Counted from the stretch's first letter, positions 1 through 8,423 are shown. The stretch is 43,679 nucleotides of DNA from Bradymonadales bacterium (GCA_016931535.1 JAFGEP010000084.1:1-43679); one strand, 5' to 3'. Notes: a model not told the origin generated them from the letters alone. Made by a program: numbers and translations.

Positions 1-559
1 GGGGTCCTGGTGCCACGCGGCTATCCTTGTCTCATAACCCATCAAGAATAAATGGCTTTTCAATTCCCACTGTAGAAGACGGGCCAGGGGCTCTTGCTCC
101 TGCTGCCGGGTATGATCAGGATTCGTTGATCAGCGCCTGATGGGTCCCGATCAACCATGGAAACCGACCCGACAAGCGGCGCGCAGGGCAGGTCCAGTCC
201 GAGTGCGAACCCCGTCAGGGGTTTATGGCCGAAGGATTGGACCTCGCCCCGCGCAACGCATCCTGATCACCCCCCCTTCTGCCAAGTGAAGAGATTCTTG
301 CGATCTCTCGCTGCAGATGATCGGTACTCACCACATCCTGTCGGCCAGCCGCCAGCGGCCTTCACCGGCGCGACGTCGAAGATCGTCCGAGTGGTGAACT
401 CCGGAGAGGTCTGCAACCCGCCGGGAACCGTGCGACTCGTGGACAGGGAAGAAATCGTCTTGACAATTCAGCCAAGGGCTTCTAGAGGAACCGACACATT
501 ATCCATTGGAGGCCAGTCTGCTCGGCGAACCTCCGGCATACAACCAAGCGGGAGAAACC
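1..559. other. Leading stretch without a supported gene
   Basis: No reading frame here looks like a protein: those that are open have no ribosome binding site and no recognisable motif. Two TGATCA palindromes lie at 113-118 and 127-132. The right part holds the probable promoter of the lipoprotein gene at 560. I see no tRNA-like or terminator-like structure. It may be the far end of an intergenic region that starts outside the window. Confidence 0.5.
460..488 (+). promoter_or_regulatory. Possible promoter of the Cys-rich lipoprotein gene
   Basis: A perfect -35 hexamer TTGACA (460-465) is followed after 17 bases by the weak -10 TAGAGG (483-488). Transcription would start about 65 bases before the ATG at 560. 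The -35 is exact; the -10 is poor, so the assignment is tentative. Confidence 0.35.
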
Positions 560-3217
560 ATGCGTACGATTCGATTGAGTTGCTGTTTGCTCAGCCTTTT
601 GGCTGGTCTGTGGGGATGTAACGGGGACGAGGCGGTTGGTTCGGATGCCGGGGGCGATATGGGCTCCGATGCCCCGACTTGCAGCTCACCCCGCATTCTG
701 TGCGAGGGCGAGTGCATCAATCCCAACACCGACGCCGAGAACTGCGGTCGATGTGGCAACCGCTGCGACACGGGAGAGATCTGCGTGAACGGGGACTGCG
801 TGCCCAACTGCGCTACCGGCCAGGTGCTGTGCGGCGACGCCTGCGTGTATACCGCGACCGATCCCAACCACTGCGGCCGTTGCGGCAATCGCTGTCCACC
901 CGACCAGGAGTGCAGTGGCGGGATCTGCCGTTGCCCTGAAAACCTGTCCGAATGTCCGGGGGGCTGTGTGGACCTGGACAAGGACGAAAGCAACTGTGGC
1001 CAGTGCAGCAGGGCGTGCGGTTCGAACGAGGTCTGTGAGGACGGCGACTGCGTCTCCGATTGCCCCCAGGGCTGGGAGGTCTGCCAGGGGGCCTGCGTCG
1101 ACGTGCAGACCGACGAGCGCTATTGCGGTGACTGCAACACCCGCTGCGGCACCAACCAGGTCTGCGAGGGCGGAGACTGTGTCTGTACCGGCGATTTGAC
1201 CGAGTGCGGCGACGTCTGCGTGGATACCAACACCAATCCTTCCCACTGCGGCCAGTGCGATGACCCATGTCCGGAAGGCACCATCTGCCAGGGCGGAGAC
1301 TGCGTGTGCACCGGCGGCCTGGTGCTGTGCGACGGAAGTTGCGTGGATGTCCAAACCAACGTGAATTATTGCGGAAACTGCGAGACCGAGTGCGACCCGG
1401 GCGAGCTGTGCGTGGAAGGCGATTGCACCACCGGTTGTCCCGAGGGCAGGACCCCCTGTGGCGATACCTGCGTGAACACACAGGACGACCCCGCTCACTG
1501 CGGGGACTGTATCACGGTCTGCCGCGCCGACCAGGATTGCGTGAGCGGTGTGTGCCAATGCGGTACCGGCTTCGGCGAATGCGATGGAGTCTGCGTCGAC
1601 ACCCAGACCAACCCCAACTACTGCGGGAACTGCACCACCGCCTGCGATCCAGACGAAGTGTGCTCGGGCGGGCTGTGCTCCTGCCGAGAGGGGCTCACCC
1701 GGTGCGGCGAGGAGTGCGTGGACACCTCGACCAGCAACAGCCACTGCGGGGAGTGCGACCACTCATGCGACACCCTCGAGCTGTGCAGCGGCGGCCACTG
1801 CGTGTGCCGCGATGGCTACTCCCGCTGCGGGACGGAATGCGTACTTCTGTCCACCGACCCCGCTCATTGCGGCCAGTGCTTCAACGACTGCGAGCCCAAC
1901 GAGGTCTGCACCGCCGGCAACTGCGAGCTCACCTGCGCCGAAGGGCTGACCCCCTGTGATGGCGCCTGCGTGGACACCGACACCGACGAGGATCACTGTG
2001 GGGAGTGCGGACGCGACTGCACCTATGTCCAGGAGTGCCTGGAAGGCGACTGCACCTGTGTCAACGACTACTACGAGTACGGCTACTCCGACTCCTTCGG
2101 TGGCGCGGCCAAGCTGGACCCCATGGTGGGCTGGCCCTGGAGGCCCCATTTCGACGATCTGCGCCTTTGCGGCGAGGAGTCCGACTGGTACGTGGTCTAC
2201 CTGCCCACCGACGACTCCTCCCTGGAGATCGAGGTGCTCGGCGACTGCAGCGACGAGGTCCTGCCCATCTTGACGGTGTACGACATCGACCTTTCCGAGG
2301 TGGATACTGATGACGGGGAGACCGACATCTGTCCCAGCCTCCAGCTAGTCGATCTGGCCAGCGGCTGGTACTGGATCGTCCTGGAAAACACGGTCGGCCA
2401 AGGGGCCTACTCCTTGTACTACCGCATCCACTCCACCAGCGAGGTAGAGCCCAACAACAGCCCCGACCAGGCTACCGGTCCCTTCAGCGACGACTTCCAG
2501 GTGGTGGGGACCATCACGCCCAGTACCGACGTGGACACCTACCTGCTGTGGGTCCCGTTGACGACCGACCTGCTCCTCTGGACCGACGACAGCCTGGGCA
2601 GCTGCACGACCGACACGGTCATCCGGGTCACCGACCTGTGGGGCGAGATCCTTGGCGAGGATGACGACGACGGCATCGGCCTGTGCTCGGAGCTGGAGCT
2701 CACCCTGCACCGGGGCTACTACTTCGTGTCCGTCAATAGCTGGTGGAACCTCAGCACCGGCTCCTATGTCCTGCATGGCGACGCCTACTACCACTTCGAG
2801 ATCGAGCCCAACGGAGAGGTGTACCTGGCGGACGGCCCCTTCGGTAGCGACTTTGGCGTGCAAGGGGTGGTGTTCCCCGCCTACGACCGCGACCGGTACA
2901 AGATCGTCCTGGATGAGCCGGCTACCATCGTGGCCGAGGTGGTCGGCAACGAGGACGGCTGCATGCTCGACTCGCGGATCGAGCTCTGGTCCGAGACCGA
3001 GCTGTTGGGCGAAGATGACGACTTCGACTATGGCTGGGAGCTGGAGAACCTCCGGGGCTTCGGCTGGTGCAGCCGGATAGACCCCTTCTCCACCAGCGAG
3101 TACGCCCCCGACCAGAGCTGGGCAGAAGACCTTCCAGCCGGCACCTACTACCTGATCGTGGCCGGCTATGGCAGCCAGATCGGCGCCTACAACCTGAACG
3201 TGCGGATCGTCGAATAG
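560..3217 (+). CDS. Cys-rich tandem-repeat lipoprotein with three C-terminal PPC-like domains
   Basis: An 885-aa protein predicted to sit on the cell surface. The ATG at 560 was chosen because it follows GGAG and opens a lipoprotein signal peptide ending in LWGC (Cys20); an in-frame start at 506 would put 18 non-signal residues in front. Residues about 41-492 are eleven tandem copies of a 40-43 residue unit with eight cysteines, spaced about C-6-C-3-C-9-C-2-C-3-C-5-C-4-C and carrying C(V)D and CGxC cores. This resembles the Stig1-like repeats of myxobacterial proteins, which databases often mislabel as tryptophan synthase alpha chain. The last 390 residues hold three acidic beta-rich segments with EPN and D-D/R-Y/W motifs like bacterial pre-peptidase C-terminal (PPC) domains. 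No catalytic motif is visible; a binding or adhesive role is inference. A C11 protease gene follows 260 bases downstream on the same strand. Confidence 0.85.
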   Translation: MRTIRLSCCLLSLLAGLWGCNGDEAVGSDAGGDMGSDAPTCSSPRILCEGECINPNTDAENCGRCGNRCDTGEICVNGDCVPNCATGQVLCGDACVYTATDPNHCGRCGNRCPPDQECSGGICRCPENLSECPGGCVDLDKDESNCGQCSRACGSNEVCEDGDCVSDCPQGWEVCQGACVDVQTDERYCGDCNTRCGTNQVCEGGDCVCTGDLTECGDVCVDTNTNPSHCGQCDDPCPEGTICQGGDCVCTGGLVLCDGSCVDVQTNVNYCGNCETECDPGELCVEGDCTTGCPEGRTPCGDTCVNTQDDPAHCGDCITVCRADQDCVSGVCQCGTGFGECDGVCVDTQTNPNYCGNCTTACDPDEVCSGGLCSCREGLTRCGEECVDTSTSNSHCGECDHSCDTLELCSGGHCVCRDGYSRCGTECVLLSTDPAHCGQCFNDCEPNEVCTAGNCELTCAEGLTPCDGACVDTDTDEDHCGECGRDCTYVQECLEGDCTCVNDYYEYGYSDSFGGAAKLDPMVGWPWRPHFDDLRLCGEESDWYVVYLPTDDSSLEIEVLGDCSDEVLPILTVYDIDLSEVDTDDGETDICPSLQLVDLASGWYWIVLENTVGQGAYSLYYRIHSTSEVEPNNSPDQATGPFSDDFQVVGTITPSTDVDTYLLWVPLTTDLLLWTDDSLGSCTTDTVIRVTDLWGEILGEDDDDGIGLCSELELTLHRGYYFVSVNSWWNLSTGSYVLHGDAYYHFEIEPNGEVYLADGPFGSDFGVQGVVFPAYDRDRYKIVLDEPATIVAEVVGNEDGCMLDSRIELWSETELLGEDDDFDYGWELENLRGFGWCSRIDPFSTSEYAPDQSWAEDLPAGTYYLIVAGYGSQIGAYNLNVRIVE

Positions 3218-3290
3218 ATCACCGCGTCTCCCGTTGACCGAACATCTACCCAACCTTGGGCGAAAGTCCTGTTTTCCCCGCTGTTTCCGC

Positions 3291-3319
3291 TTGCCCGCTA
3301 TCCGTTCGTTTGCTATCTT
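3291..3319 (+). promoter_or_regulatory. Promoter of the C11 protease gene
   Basis: TTGCCC (3291-3296), a 17-base spacer and TATCTT (3314-3319), the latter preceded by TTTGC so that it reads as an extended -10. The predicted start near 3326 leaves a leader of about 150 bases before the ATG at 3478. The kelch gene promoter (23581-23609, minus strand) has the same TTTCC-NN-TTGCYC-N17-TAT layout. Confidence 0.45.
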
Positions 3320-3352
3320 CCGGCGCCATCCAGCCAAGAGATGCCGGCGAAT

Positions 3353-3452
3353 CGGTCGGTAAAAAACCGCCCCGAAGGCCGAGCAAAGCTCTCACTGGCC
3401 GGCAGGAAGGCGGATACCGGTGCCGGAAGATTGGTAGCTTCCGGCTTACCCA
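3353..3452 (+). ncRNA. Candidate structured leader RNA (riboswitch-like) of the C11 protease
   Basis: The leader can fold into a closed multi-branch structure. An outer stem pairs GGTAA (3358-3362) with TTACC (3446-3450). A second stem pairs CCGCC (3367-3371) with GGCGG (3409-3413) and encloses a hairpin made of GGCCGAGC (3377-3384), loop AAA, GCTC (3388-3391), a five-base bulge and GGCC (3397-3400). A third stem pairs GCCGGAAG (3422-3429) with CTTCCGGC (3438-3445). CACTGG (3393-3398) could alternatively pair with CCGGTG (3417-3422), giving a pseudoknot or a switch. GCAAAGC and the 3' GGTAGC...TTACC recall c-di-GMP-I (GEMM) riboswitches, but the arrangement does not match that consensus. The pairings are seen in the sequence; the regulatory role is inferred. 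Confidence 0.35.
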
Positions 3453-3477
3453 CAACAGAACATTTCGAGGTGGATCA

Positions 3478-4719
3478 ATGCAGAAAATGGCGCATGAGAC
3501 GTTGAAGTGCCTTGTCGTCGCTGGGCTGATGATCCTGTCCGCAGCCTTACCCCGAGTAGGGATGGCCGCCTACCACGTGGGACCCGACGAGTCGAAGGTC
3601 TGGACCTACCTGGTCTACATGGCGGGCGACAACAACCTGGACTACTGGGGAAGCTACAGCTTGGATCTCATCCAGCAGGGGATGACCGATGACTCGCAGG
3701 TCCATGTGGTTGTCCTGTTCGACCACTACCAGGACTATGCCGAGCTCATCGTGGTCCATCCGGAGGGGTTGGAGGTCCTGGTGGGCAGACAAGACGCATT
3801 CGAGCCGGACATGGGCGATCCGGAGACCCTCCAGCGGTTCCTCGAGTGGGGCATGGAAAGCTACGACGCCGACCACTTCGCGCTGGTCCTGTGGGACCAT
3901 GGGGGCGGCTGGAAGAACTTCGCGACCGATGACGACAACGGCTCCCGCATGATGATCGACGGGATGGTGCAGGCCATCGCCATGGCAGAAGACCAGGCGG
4001 AACGCTGGGTAGACCTCGTGGTGTTCGACGCCTGCTTGATGGCCATGATCGAAGTCGCCTACGAGCTGCGCGAGGTGACCGATTACCTGGTAGCATCGAC
4101 CCACACCGTCGATTCGGATGGGTTTCCCTACCATACCATGCTCCAGGAGCTGATCGACGACCCCGGCCAAACAACTTGGGAGTACGCCAAGCTCATCGTC
4201 GATCGGTACTATGACTTTGTGGAGCGCACCAACGCTCACGCCGGGTTGGCCGGGTCGGCCATACGGGTGGCCGAGGTAGAGCCGATCGTCCTGGCCATCG
4301 ATGCGCTGGCCGAGGCCTTGATGGCCGACATGAGCAGCCACCATGGCTCCGTCGCCGCCGCGCGGGCCATTGCCGAGCATCAGACCTGGGGTGGTGGAGC
4401 CGCCGGCTGGTTCTGGTACATGGACCTCTGGACCTTTGCCGACGAGATCGCCGGGAGAATCGACGACGATGCGGTGTTCGATGCGGCCAGGGCCATCCAG
4501 GAGGGCTATGCCGATCGGTCGGGCGAGGCGATTGTCTACGCCCACCCGGGAAAAACCCTGGAGCGTTTCATGCACGGTCTGACCCTTCATTTTCCCCCCT
4601 CCCGGGCGCGCCACGAGGGAACGGGCTACCTCGGCCAGGACTACGAGGAGGTTGGACTGGATTTCACCCGCGACACCGCCTGGGACGAGATGCTGCAGGA
4701 GTTCTACCGGGGCCAGTGA
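3478..4719 (+). CDS. Secreted clostripain-family (C11) cysteine protease
   Basis: A 413-aa protein with an N-terminal signal peptide (hydrophobic core about residues 12-30, ending near GMAA). The start is the ATG behind GAGG; the frame is open further upstream, but that part is the structured leader. The clostripain signature is complete: YLVYMAGDNNLD near the N-terminus, LWDHGGGW with catalytic His141, and FDACLMAMIE with catalytic Cys186. Family members cleave after basic residues, usually after self-processing, and work outside the cytoplasm. The gene lies 260 bases behind the Cys-rich lipoprotein gene and has its own promoter. Its natural substrate cannot be read from the sequence; processing of neighbouring surface proteins is only a guess. 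Confidence 0.9.
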   Translation: MQKMAHETLKCLVVAGLMILSAALPRVGMAAYHVGPDESKVWTYLVYMAGDNNLDYWGSYSLDLIQQGMTDDSQVHVVVLFDHYQDYAELIVVHPEGLEVLVGRQDAFEPDMGDPETLQRFLEWGMESYDADHFALVLWDHGGGWKNFATDDDNGSRMMIDGMVQAIAMAEDQAERWVDLVVFDACLMAMIEVAYELREVTDYLVASTHTVDSDGFPYHTMLQELIDDPGQTTWEYAKLIVDRYYDFVERTNAHAGLAGSAIRVAEVEPIVLAIDALAEALMADMSSHHGSVAAARAIAEHQTWGGGAAGWFWYMDLWTFADEIAGRIDDDAVFDAARAIQEGYADRSGEAIVYAHPGKTLERFMHGLTLHFPPSRARHEGTGYLGQDYEEVGLDFTRDTAWDEMLQEFYRGQ

Positions 4720-4800
4720 GGCCGGGCGGGCAGTTGTTTTCTCCCGCGCCCCGGTCGACCGGTCCAACACCCGGCTCTCCAGCCGGGTGGAACTCCGATT

Positions 4801-4892
4801 GCTACCCCAATATTGCCAACTAATATACCATAAACATTAAAGAAATTAGCAATATATTGACATAGTATGGGTCATAGTGTACATATAGAAGC
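4801..4892 (+). promoter_or_regulatory. AT-rich promoter/operator of the toxin-antitoxin operon
   Basis: This short AT-rich island stands out against the GC-rich surroundings. A -35 TTGACA (4857-4862) and a -10-like TACATA (4880-4885) are 17 bases apart, placing the transcript start almost on the ATG at 4893. CAATATTG (4808-4815) and CAATATATTG (4850-4859) are palindromes, the second touching the -35, and CATAGT repeats at 4861-4866 and 4873-4878. These are plausible sites for autorepression by the antitoxin. Confidence 0.5.
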
Positions 4893-5138
4893 ATGAAGAC
4901 CACCATAGAAATAGCGGATTCCCTGCTCAAACGGGCAAAAAAGCTGGCGGCAAGAGAGAGGACAACCATCCGGGCCCTGGTCGAGGAGAGCCTCCAGCGG
5001 GTATTGACCGAGAGAGAGCGACGGTCGGGATTCAAGCTCAAAAAGGTGACCTTCCGGGGTGAAGGCTTGAATCCGGAGCTGGTGGGGAAGCCCTGGGCGG
5101 TGACGCGCGATCTCATCTACGAGGGGCGTGGCTCGTGA
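4893..5138 (+). CDS. vapB: VapB-type antitoxin
   Basis: An 81-aa protein starting MKTTIEIADSLLKRAKKLA, the pattern of ribbon-helix-helix antitoxins of the VapB/DUF2191 type: a short N-terminal DNA-binding strand-helix-helix (about residues 1-45), followed by a tail (GxxWAVTRDLIYEGRGS) that would occupy the toxin. It should neutralise the PIN toxin next door and repress its own operon. There is no clear Shine-Dalgarno in front of the ATG, and the predicted transcript start is nearly at the ATG, so translation may be leaderless. The last codons overlap the toxin start by four bases. Confidence 0.85.
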   Translation: MKTTIEIADSLLKRAKKLAARERTTIRALVEESLQRVLTERERRSGFKLKKVTFRGEGLNPELVGKPWAVTRDLIYEGRGS

Positions 5139-5569
5139 TCGCGGTCGACACCAACATCCTGGTGTATGCCCACCGGGAGGACTCTCCCTGGTACGAGGTG
5201 GCCTACACTCAGCTTGCGAACCTCGCCGAGGGGGCCTCGCCATGGGCAATTTGCTGGCCCTGCATCCACGAGTTCCTGGCGATTGTGACCCATCCCCGCA
5301 TCTGGCGCCCGCCGACGCCACTGGCGGTGGCCTGCGAGGCGGTCCGGGCCTGGCTGGAATCCCCGAGCCTGATCCTGTTGTCCGAGGCGGAAGGATACTG
5401 GCCGATCCTGCAGAGGACCATCGAACGCGCCAAGATCTCCGGTCCCCGGGTCCACGATGCGCGGATCGTCGCGCTCTGCCTGTTGCACGGGGTCAGCGAG
5501 ATCTGGACCGCCGACCGTGATTTTCACGCCTTTCCGGAGGTGACGGTGCGCAATCCGCTGGTCGGATAG
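5135..5569 (+). CDS. vapC: VapC-type PIN-domain ribonuclease toxin
   Basis: A 144-aa PIN-domain protein. The acidic active-site residues are visible: Asp5 in AVDTNILVYAH, Glu46 in CIHEFLAIV, Asp108 in RVHDARI, and Asp127/Asp129 in WTADRDF. VapC toxins are Mg2+-dependent endoribonucleases that cut tRNA or rRNA when freed from the antitoxin. The start is a GTG within the GTGA overlap with the vapB stop, which indicates translational coupling. All four acidic positions are kept, so the toxin looks active. Confidence 0.88.
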   Translation: MIAVDTNILVYAHREDSPWYEVAYTQLANLAEGASPWAICWPCIHEFLAIVTHPRIWRPPTPLAVACEAVRAWLESPSLILLSEAEGYWPILQRTIERAKISGPRVHDARIVALCLLHGVSEIWTADRDFHAFPEVTVRNPLVG

Positions 5570-5841
5570 GTTGCGCCCCTTCGACGTCGATGCACGCCAT
5601 CCAGGCCGTGAAAATCGCAGACTCCCCCCTGAGGGCTCGAGGGATCAGGTAGTCCTCTGTGGGGTGCTCATGAAGGTCTGGCTCCCAGTGGGCCACTGCG
5701 AATTGCGGGTGGGCAGGTCAGAGGGTCGAGGGAGATCGCGCCGCGGGGCAGGGCCATCCAGACCTGCTGCTCGAGCGGCAGGTCAGTTTTTGAGGTTCGA
5801 GAGGAATCGCGCCCCCCAGAAATCGTTTCCAGCCGGACGCA
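5570..5841. other. Intergenic stretch with an imperfect direct repeat
   Basis: No gene is seen between the convergent vapC and radical SAM genes. GGCAGGTCAG occurs at 5712-5721 and 5777-5786, each followed 12-20 bases later by ATCGCGCC. There is no T-run terminator. Confidence 0.4.
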
Positions 5842-7164
5842 TCACGGCAGCCAGAGCCGCCCGACCAGATCCCACTTGGCCGCCTGGTCGGGGGTGGGAA
5901 AGGAGTAGAAAGCTGGAAAAAGGTCGGGATGCGCCTTGACCAGCGCCTGGAGCTCGGCTCGCAGGGGTGGGCGGATGAGCCGGCAGAAGGGGTAGCGGTC
6001 GTGGTACTCCAGCGGGCCCGGCCAGCTGCGGTACAGCTCCGAGCCGGCCAGCGGGACCACCTGGCCGAGCTGGAGCTCGGCACCGTGAAAAGCAGCCCAG
6101 TGCATGGCCTTGATCGTGCCGAAGAGGTCGACAAGGCTCTCGTCGGGGAAACCCCAGAGAAACGAGCAGATGGTGCGCAGCCGCGAGGTCGCGGCCTCAA
6201 TGGCCTCGATGGCACGGCGCAGCCCGAACCCCTTTCCCATCCGCTCCAGCAGGCGGTCGGAGCCGGCCTCGATCCCCAGATACAGCTCCTGCAGGCCGCG
6301 CCGGACCAGGCCGTCCAGCCAGGCCGGCTCCAGCTGGTCGACGCGGGCGAAGCAGCCCCATTTCAGCTGCACCCCTTCCGCCTCTATCTCTGCCAATATC
6401 GCCTCCACCCGCCGGCGGGAGAAAAGGAAGCTGTCGTCCTGGAGGGCAACGTACCCGATCCCGTGCTGCCGCTGGAGCCGGAGCAGATCGGACACTACCC
6501 GTTGGGGGCTGTAGATCCTCACCCGCCGTTGCTGCCAGCTATGGATATCGCAGAAGCTGCAGCGGTAAGGACACCCCCTCGAGGTGGTCATGGTCACGTA
6601 GGAGTAGCGCTTCAGATCGAGGTCGGTGAGGTCTACCTCGGGCAGCTGGTCCAGGTCGTCGATCAGCGGGCGATCGGGGGTGTGTATTGGAGTGTCGTTT
6701 ACCCTGGCGTCCAGCCCGTTAACCTGCTCTAGCGTCCCCCCGCCCAAAGCCAGCATCAGCTCCGGCAGGGTCTGTTCCCCCTCGCCACGGACCACCGCAT
6801 CGATGAAGGGAAAGGTTCGCACCAGGCCGGCCGATACGGCGGTTACCCCCGGGCCGCCCAGGATCAGGGTGCGCTCCGGCCGGCGCGCCTTGAGGTGACG
6901 ACACAGCTCCACAGCCAGTGGCAAGGCATCGACCATCAGGCTGATCCCGGCCATGGGGTGACTGTCGTCCAGCAATTCGGCGAGCGCCTCGGGATCCCAG
7001 AACAGGTGCGGCTCCACAAACTGCAGGTCGCGAATCTCGGCACCCAGCCCCTGCCCCCTAAGAGCAGCCTGCAACATCAGGCAGGCCCAGGGGAGGATGC
7101 GCAGGCCGGCGTGCTCGCTCTTGAAGAGGTTGACCAGGGTGATGGCGGGGATCTTGCCGGTCAT
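5842..7164 (-). CDS. B12-binding-type radical SAM protein
   Basis: A 440-aa protein with the two-domain layout of cobalamin-dependent radical SAM enzymes. The N-terminal half (about 1-165) is Rossmann-like with the LILGGPGVTAV loop (100-110) and VVRGEGEQTLPEL, typical of the B12-binding domain. The radical SAM core starts at about 185; the 4Fe-4S cluster ligands are Cys198, Cys202 and Cys205 in RGCPYRCSFC. An EAGSDRLLERMGKG segment, as in the MiaB/BchE-like group, lies further on. The usual DxHxxG cobalamin motif is not obvious in the first domain, so B12 binding is uncertain. Members methylate or rearrange unactivated carbons in natural products, lipids or peptides; the substrate here is unknown. 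The ATG overlaps the stop of the upstream TPR-like gene by four bases, so the two are coupled. Confidence 0.85.
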   Translation of the reverse strand: MTGKIPAITLVNLFKSEHAGLRILPWACLMLQAALRGQGLGAEIRDLQFVEPHLFWDPEALAELLDDSHPMAGISLMVDALPLAVELCRHLKARRPERTLILGGPGVTAVSAGLVRTFPFIDAVVRGEGEQTLPELMLALGGGTLEQVNGLDARVNDTPIHTPDRPLIDDLDQLPEVDLTDLDLKRYSYVTMTTSRGCPYRCSFCDIHSWQQRRVRIYSPQRVVSDLLRLQRQHGIGYVALQDDSFLFSRRRVEAILAEIEAEGVQLKWGCFARVDQLEPAWLDGLVRRGLQELYLGIEAGSDRLLERMGKGFGLRRAIEAIEAATSRLRTICSFLWGFPDESLVDLFGTIKAMHWAAFHGAELQLGQVVPLAGSELYRSWPGPLEYHDRYPFCRLIRPPLRAELQALVKAHPDLFPAFYSFPTPDQAAKWDLVGRLWLP

Positions 7165-7760
7165 CCGCCTGGCCCCGGGGAATCGGGAGATGCCAGGAGC
7201 TGCTGCAGGTAGGCGTCGAGCCGAGCCTTCAGAGCAGGAGCGCGCTCACCCAGCGATTGGCAGACTGTCTGGGCCCGCTCCAGCTGGCCGATCTCAACCA
7301 GCGCCTGGAGCTGCTCCATGGCGCCGATGGCCAGGAAAGCGGGATCGGCGAGCCGCTGGTTGGCCTGGTCGAGCAACTCCAGCGCCTTTTGGGGCAGTCC
7401 GCTCAGCCGGAGCAGATAGGCCTGCCAGATGGCCAGCTCGGGTCGTTCGGGCGGAGTACTTGCGATCGAGCCGATCCAGCGCGCCGTCTCTTCCTCGCGC
7501 CGGCTGTCGTGAGCCGCTCGGGCCAGCGACTCGAGCAAGGCGATGAGCGACGATTGCCCCAGCGGCTGGACCGCAGCGGTCCAGGCCTTGACCGCCTGCT
7601 TGTACCGTTCCAGGGCGGCGAGAGGATCTCCAACCAGCTCCAGCAACCGCCCGGCCGCGAAAAGGGAGGCGGGCAGATCCGCCAGGCTACCGACCGATTG
7701 GCCGAACTGGCGGATGGCCTCTGCCGCATCAGCCTGAAGGGAGGTGGAGTCGAGACCCAT
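7161..7760 (-). CDS. TPR-like helical repeat protein coupled to the radical SAM gene
   Basis: A 199-aa, Ala/Leu/Gln-rich, all-helical protein without a signal peptide. Segments such as AAGRLLELVGDPLAALERYK and LLRLSGLPQKALELLDQANQ have the alternating small/large pattern of tetratricopeptide repeats, so a protein-binding scaffold is likely. The ATG at 7760 was chosen; an in-frame GTG at 7790 would add ten residues, and neither has a good ribosome binding site. The stop overlaps the radical SAM start, which suggests a partner of that enzyme. No specific function can be assigned. Confidence 0.7.
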   Translation of the reverse strand: MGLDSTSLQADAAEAIRQFGQSVGSLADLPASLFAAGRLLELVGDPLAALERYKQAVKAWTAAVQPLGQSSLIALLESLARAAHDSRREEETARWIGSIASTPPERPELAIWQAYLLRLSGLPQKALELLDQANQRLADPAFLAIGAMEQLQALVEIGQLERAQTVCQSLGERAPALKARLDAYLQQLLASPDSPGPGG

Positions 7761-7981
7761 GAGACACGTATACCAGAGGCGATCCGGCACAGCCAGCCGT
7801 CATGCTCCGGGTCCATCCAGGGGATCGTGGACCGCCGGGGTGGTCCCAGGGAAAACCCTCATCCCAGCCGGTGGAGGCCATCCGATTCCACAGCAAAAGA
7901 CACTTTGGCCGCCTGGGCTGTCACCGATCGACCAACGAGGGAGAAGAGACCTTCCCGGCCGATGTCACTGACCTGACCGGG

Positions 7982-8284
7982 TCACTCCTTGCCCGAGAAG
8001 GGAGGATACTTGTCGGTCATGAACATCATGTAACCGTTGACGCGGGATTGCCAGCGAAACAGCCCCTCCACGAAGCGGAACATCCCCTCGGGGTACTTGC
8101 CGGTAAAGAGCACCGCCCACCAGGCGATGAACATCACGAAGCCCGCGGCGATGCCATAGAAGAACATGCAAAAGCCGTGGGGGATCATCACGTAGAATAT
8201 TCCGAGGAAGGTCCTGAGCAACAACAAGCCGCGGGAGAGACTCGGAGGGTACTCGACGTTGAACTTCACGGGGTGGTCAGCCAT
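7982..8284 (-). CDS. DUF4389 small membrane protein
   Basis: A 100-aa protein with two strongly hydrophobic segments (about 19-40 and 45-62), followed by an amphipathic tail with GKYPEGMFRFVEGLFRWQSRVNGYMMFMTD. The combination of FTGKYPEGMF and WQSRVNxY is characteristic of the DUF4389 family, whose role is unknown. GGAG stands six bases before the ATG. A promoter with TTGACA lies upstream, so it is probably transcribed alone. Confidence 0.8.
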   Translation of the reverse strand: MADHPVKFNVEYPPSLSRGLLLLRTFLGIFYVMIPHGFCMFFYGIAAGFVMFIAWWAVLFTGKYPEGMFRFVEGLFRWQSRVNGYMMFMTDKYPPFSGKE

Positions 8285-8337
8285 GGTTCTCCTTTCTTGT
8301 GTGAAATAGGGGACACAGTCTGGTGCGATGGAACGAC

Positions 8338-8367
8338 ACTATCGGCTCTGGATCCCGGTTTTGTCAA
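8338..8367 (-). promoter_or_regulatory. Promoter of the DUF4389 gene
   Basis: On the minus strand a perfect TTGACA (8367-8362), an 18-base spacer and GATAGT (8343-8338). The start would lie about 45 bases before the ATG at 8284. Confidence 0.45.
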
Positions 8368-8394
8368 CGGGATGAGCTTTCCAACAACACCCGG

Positions 8395-8423
8395 TTGGCC
8401 TCATGAGGCTGACGGGGTATGAT
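8395..8423 (+). promoter_or_regulatory. Promoter of the adenosine-specific kinase gene
   Basis: TTGGCC (8395-8400), a 17-base spacer and TATGAT (8418-8423), which matches the -10 consensus at five of six positions. The start would lie about 70 bases before the ATG at 8500. Confidence 0.45.

Noticed and set aside
560..3217. Tryptophan synthase alpha chain
   Set aside because: Databases often give this label to such Cys-repeat proteins; there is no TIM-barrel or catalytic residue.
3353..3452. Confident c-di-GMP-I (GEMM) riboswitch
   Set aside because: Some words match, but GCAAAGC falls in a hairpin loop and the GNRA tetraloop helix is missing, so I keep it as an unnamed structured leader.
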